NCBI GenBank assembly: GCA_014382245.1
Contig: JACNKC010000074.1
Coordinates: 1 to 64,000, forward strand
Source of the DNA: Pseudomonadota bacterium
GTDB lineage: Bacteria; Desulfobacterota; Binatia; UBA1149
Direction of reading: 5' to 3'
Length of the DNA: 64,000 nucleotides
In this document: positions 61,122-64,000 of the stretch, piece after piece
How positions within the stretch are numbered: the first letter of the stretch is position 1
Layout of the letters: every line of letters starts with the position of its first letter
The notes under the pieces: generated by a model
What the model saw: only the letters and a program-made list of their open reading frames with translations
Database searches by the model: none
What the model was told of the DNA's origin: nothing
Made by a program: the position numbers and the translations under genes

Positions 61122-62335
61122 TGAGCGGCGGCGACGAACTCCTGACTGCAGCCGGCCGCGATGCCGAGCGCTTGGTCGAGTTGCGCAGGCGCGTGCACGT
61201 CAACCCGGAGCTCGGCCTGGTCAACCCCGACACGCAGGCGTTGATACTGGGCGAGCTCGAACGGCTGGGCATCAGCGGCGCCCGCAGCGGCAAAGGCTGC
61301 AGCTCGGTGGTGGCCGACATCGTTGGCGAGGGCAAAGCTGTCGAGGGCCAGCAGTCGGCAGGGGTGGTCGCGCTCAGGGCCGACACCGACGCCCTGCCCA
61401 TGACCGAGCACAGCGGCGTCGACTTCAGCTCCCAGCGTGATGGTTGCATGCACGCCTGCGGGCACGACGCCCACGTGGCCATGCTGCTCGGAGCCGCGTC
61501 GTTGTTGCAGGAGCGGCGTGCCGACTTTGCCGGCACGGTGAGGTTGATGTTCCAGCCCGGCGAAGAGGGGCACTGGGGGGCGGTGGTCATGCTCGACGAG
61601 GGAGCCCTGGAGAGAGTAGACGCGGCCTTCGCGATACACGTTGACCCCAGCTCGCCGTCGCGGGCAGTGTCATGGCGAGAGGGCACCTTCATGGCCTCGG
61701 CCGATATCTTCGAGATTCATCTTGACGGCCGTGGGGGACACGCTTCGGTGCCGCATCTTTCGGCAGACCCGGTACCCGGTATCGGGCCGATCGTCGACGG
61801 GCTGTCGCACGCGATGGCACGCGAGACCGACCCCTACGATCGCGTTGTATTCAGTGTCACCAGGGTCGAAGCGGGCAGTACCTTCAACGTCATTCCTCCG
61901 CGTGCCACCTTGCAGGGAACCATACGCTGCCTGAGCGACGATGGACGGCAGCGCGCCCACGACCAGTTGCGCCGGGTGGTGGCGGGAGTTGCAGCCGCGC
62001 GCGGGCTCACGGCCGAGGTCGACATAGCCGAAGGCTACGGACCTACCGTTAACGACGGGTACGCGGCCCGGCTGGTTGCCGGCGTTGCCGGCGGGCTGGG
62101 CCTTCGCAGCATCGAGATGCCCGGCCCGATGATGGGTGCCGAAGATTTTTCATACGTGCTCAACCGCGTGCCGGGGGCGATGGCGTTTCTCGGTTGTCGC
62201 GTCGAAGACGGGGGCCCCCTGCATTCCGACCGCATGAAACTCGACGAGGCGGTGCTACCCGTGGGCGCGGCACTGCACTGCGCCGTGGCCCTGGCCATGC
62301 TCGCCGACGGTCGCCAACTCTTCAGGGCGCCTTGA
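61121..62335 (+). CDS. M20D-type amidohydrolase (N-acyl-amino-acid/hippurate hydrolase-like)
   Basis: 404 aa. Its ATG shares one base with the preceding stop (TAATG). RRRVHVNPELGLVN, LRADTDALPM, CMHACGHDAHVAMLLGAA, FQPGEEGHWGAVVMLDEG, GRGGHASVPHLSADPV and FNVIPPRATLQGTIR are the M20D pattern. It would cleave an amide such as an N-acyl amino acid. It ends an operon with the crotonase and the FrnE-like selenoprotein and converges with the next gene, overlapping by 14 nt. Confidence 0.92.
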   Translation: MSGGDELLTAAGRDAERLVELRRRVHVNPELGLVNPDTQALILGELERLGISGARSGKGCSSVVADIVGEGKAVEGQQSAGVVALRADTDALPMTEHSGVDFSSQRDGCMHACGHDAHVAMLLGAASLLQERRADFAGTVRLMFQPGEEGHWGAVVMLDEGALERVDAAFAIHVDPSSPSRAVSWREGTFMASADIFEIHLDGRGGHASVPHLSADPVPGIGPIVDGLSHAMARETDPYDRVVFSVTRVEAGSTFNVIPPRATLQGTIRCLSDDGRQRAHDQLRRVVAGVAAARGLTAEVDIAEGYGPTVNDGYAARLVAGVAGGLGLRSIEMPGPMMGAEDFSYVLNRVPGAMAFLGCRVEDGGPLHSDRMKLDEAVLPVGAALHCAVALAMLADGRQLFRAP

Positions 62336-63932
62336 ACAACACGCCGGGGTTCAGCATCCCGGTCGGATCCATCTCGGCGCGCGCAGCCAGCATGGCTCCA
62401 GCAAATCCGTCGGGGCGCTGTTTTTCGTACCAGGGTCGGTGGTCGCGGCCGACCGCGTGGTGGTGGGTTATGCTACCACCGAGGTCTATTACCGCCGCGG
62501 CGGCGACTGCCTTGATCTCGGCCCACTGCTGCAGCTGGGCGCCGGCGCGCGCGGGCGCGATGATCGAAAAGTAAGGAGCAGGCCCGTCGGGGTACACGTG
62601 GGTAAAGCGGCAGGTCACCTGCCCGCCTCCGCAAATGTCGGCCAGTGCCTTGTTGACGGCCTCGATGATACCTGAATGAAACTGTTCGAAGCGATCCCAG
62701 GTTATGGCGGTTTCGAAGGTCTCGCTTATAAAACCCATCGCCACCAGCGCGTCGCGCAGGTAGGGCGCCTGCAGGAAAGACTTGCGCCAGGCCCCGGCTG
62801 CTCCCTCGCGGTTGCCCGCCTGGTCGCCGCGGGTGGCCCCGGCTCCCTCGTCGTGGCTGGCGCCGTGGTCGCGACAGCACTCGAGCGCCCGTGCCATCCA
62901 GGCGTCGGGTGGGTGGTCGGCGGACTCGAAGCCGACTATGAGAACGTGGTCGTCGCCGTTGCCCGCGCCGTTGAGCGCCGCCTCTACCTTGTCGAGCAGG
63001 CGAAGGTTGGCGGGGTACAGTCCCGACTGTGACACCGCCTGCACGGCCCGCCAGGCCTGCTCGTAGTCGGTAAAACGCAGCGAGGCCGACGCCCGCATAC
63101 TGGGTCTGTCCTGCAGCCGCATCCAGGCTTCGGTTATTATTCCCAGCGTGCCCTCTGAACCTATGAACATACGGTCGGGGCTGGGGCCGGCACCCGAGCC
63201 CGGCAGGCGCCGTGACTCTATGCTCCCCGAAGGTGTTATTACCCTGAGCGATTCCACGAAGTCGTCTATGTGGGTGTACAGCGTCGCGTAGTGCCCGCCA
63301 CTGCGCGTAGCTATCCAGCCACCAAGTGTCGAGAACTCAAACGACTGGGGAAAGTGTCGCAGGGTGAGCCCGTGTGGTCGCAGCTGGTCTTCGAGAGCGG
63401 GGCCGTAGACCCCGGCCTGTATGCGCGCGGCGCGCGACTCGCGGTCGATCTCGAGCACGCGGTCCATGCGCGACAGGTCGACGGTCACTGTACCCGCATA
63501 GCTGTCGCCGACAGCCGGCTCCACGCCGCCCACCACGCTCGAGCCACCACCGAAGGGAATCACGGCCGCGCCCTGGTCACCGGCCCAGTCGAGCAACGAG
63601 CACAGCTCGTCTTCGTTGGCCGGGTAGGCAACGACGTCGGGCGGGTTGCCGAAATCACCGGCCAGCCCACGTACCACGTCGCGAAAACTACGCCCGTAGC
63701 TGTGCAGCGCGCGCTCGTATGGCGACTGCGAGCAGGCCTGCTCGAGCGACGAGGGTGGCGACAAGCGCGGCTGGCGCAGGTCGAGGTCTTCGAGCCGCGG
63801 TGGAGTGGCGGGATCGGGGGCATCGACTCCGAAGCGCTCGGCCAGCGCACCGGCGATGGCGCGACGTTGTTCTTCCGACGGCCCCTCGCCCTCGTAACCC
63901 CAGCCCCAGAAACTACGTTGCCTTACTGCCAT
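62322..63932 (-). CDS. FAD-linked oxidase resembling alkyldihydroxyacetonephosphate synthase
   Basis: 536 aa of the VAO/PCMH FAD superfamily. PPDVVAYPANEDELCSLLDWA and VIPFGGGSSVVGGVEP form the FAD-binding part. FEFSTLGGWIATRSGGHYATLYTHIDDFV, TEAWMRLQDRPS and GGSITHHHAVGRDHRPWY near the C-terminus are strongly AGPS-like, including the His-rich loop. AGPS makes the ether bond of ether lipids; bacterial relatives may instead oxidise hydroxy acids. Only 68 bp of upstream sequence remain in the window. Confidence 0.88.
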   Translation of the reverse strand: MAVRQRSFWGWGYEGEGPSEEQRRAIAGALAERFGVDAPDPATPPRLEDLDLRQPRLSPPSSLEQACSQSPYERALHSYGRSFRDVVRGLAGDFGNPPDVVAYPANEDELCSLLDWAGDQGAAVIPFGGGSSVVGGVEPAVGDSYAGTVTVDLSRMDRVLEIDRESRAARIQAGVYGPALEDQLRPHGLTLRHFPQSFEFSTLGGWIATRSGGHYATLYTHIDDFVESLRVITPSGSIESRRLPGSGAGPSPDRMFIGSEGTLGIITEAWMRLQDRPSMRASASLRFTDYEQAWRAVQAVSQSGLYPANLRLLDKVEAALNGAGNGDDHVLIVGFESADHPPDAWMARALECCRDHGASHDEGAGATRGDQAGNREGAAGAWRKSFLQAPYLRDALVAMGFISETFETAITWDRFEQFHSGIIEAVNKALADICGGGQVTCRFTHVYPDGPAPYFSIIAPARAGAQLQQWAEIKAVAAAAVIDLGGSITHHHAVGRDHRPWYEKQRPDGFAGAMLAARAEMDPTGMLNPGVLFKAP

Positions 63933-64000
63933 GCTGCCGACACTATCCGGTCGTGGGCCAACCGAAGCAATGGCAGCAGCGGCGACCGCCGCAGGTCAGC

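Noticed and set aside
1-64000. tRNA, rRNA, CRISPR, transposase or phage genes
   Set aside because: I inspected the intergenic stretches by eye and saw none. A tRNAscan or Infernal run would settle small RNAs.

Overview
The window is one 64 kb stretch of GC-rich bacterial chromosome with about 60 protein genes. I saw no rRNA, tRNA, CRISPR array, insertion sequence or phage gene. Gene density is high, many starts overlap the previous stop by 1 to 4 nt, and GTG starts are frequent. Several features suggest an uncultivated Gram-negative lineage of the deltaproteobacterial, Binatota or Myxococcota type: large secreted Cys-rich proteins with CGNGVIDAGEQCDG-like and Lys/Cys-rich helical modules, an acyl-CoA/steroid-like catabolic cluster, an orphan NtrC-type regulator, an AsmA protein and several outer-membrane barrels. 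This placement is inferred from gene style, not from a marker gene. The cell looks aerobic (PdxH, HemY-type oxidase, di-iron protein).

Layout. 1-4.5 kb: acyl-CoA cluster (frameshifted DUF35 protein, thiolase, SDR, acyl-CoA dehydrogenase with an apparent CTG start, SDR). 4.6-6.9 kb: secreted M14 carboxypeptidase. 6.9-8.6 kb: minus-strand set EthD-like, small beta-carbonic-anhydrase-like, MOSC. 8.9-12.8 kb: outer-membrane barrel, di-iron protein, secreted protein with two CX4CH domains. 12.9-25.7 kb: urea acquisition and hydrolysis, with a porin diverging from urtABCDE-ureDABCEFG and a 68-aa HupE/UreJ-like membrane protein at the end. A well-spaced sigma-54 promoter match and a perfect 21-bp dyad lie upstream of urtA. 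25.7-33 kb: hspQ, acyl-CoA synthetase, thermonuclease, NtrC-family regulator, M20 peptidase, dcd, yqgE. 33-36.6 kb: heme genes hemY and a hemD-hemE fusion. 36.9-49.7 kb: CBS protein, DUF481 protein, AsmA, DUF255 lipoprotein, ECF sigma factor with an NrsF-like anti-sigma factor, ispG, MOSC, a ferric-reductase-like membrane protein, VOC protein and a DUF4212/SSS symporter pair. 49.8-55.4 kb: SDR, fatty acyl-CoA synthetase and a 974-aa secreted Cys-rich protein. 55.6-64 kb: DoxX, pdxH, two selenoprotein genes, nitroreductase, BON lipoprotein, DUF1499 protein, enoyl-CoA hydratase, M20 amidohydrolase and an AGPS-like FAD oxidase.

The most notable result is two genes that conventional gene calling cuts at an in-frame TGA, each reading as selenocysteine. 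One is a GrdB-like protein (Sec-Gly-Tyr-Cys, TGA at 57002-57004 on the minus strand). The other is a FrnE/DsbA-like oxidoreductase in which the first Cys of the CPWC motif is replaced (Sec-Pro-Trp-Cys, TGA at 60525-60527). Each TGA is followed at once by a hand-folded hairpin of nearly the same design (5-bp outer stem, 6-nt 5' bulge, 6-bp inner stem, 3-nt loop starting GU), as expected of a bacterial SECIS. They lie 3.5 kb apart, so the organism probably decodes UGA as Sec. The selA/B/C/D machinery is not in this window.
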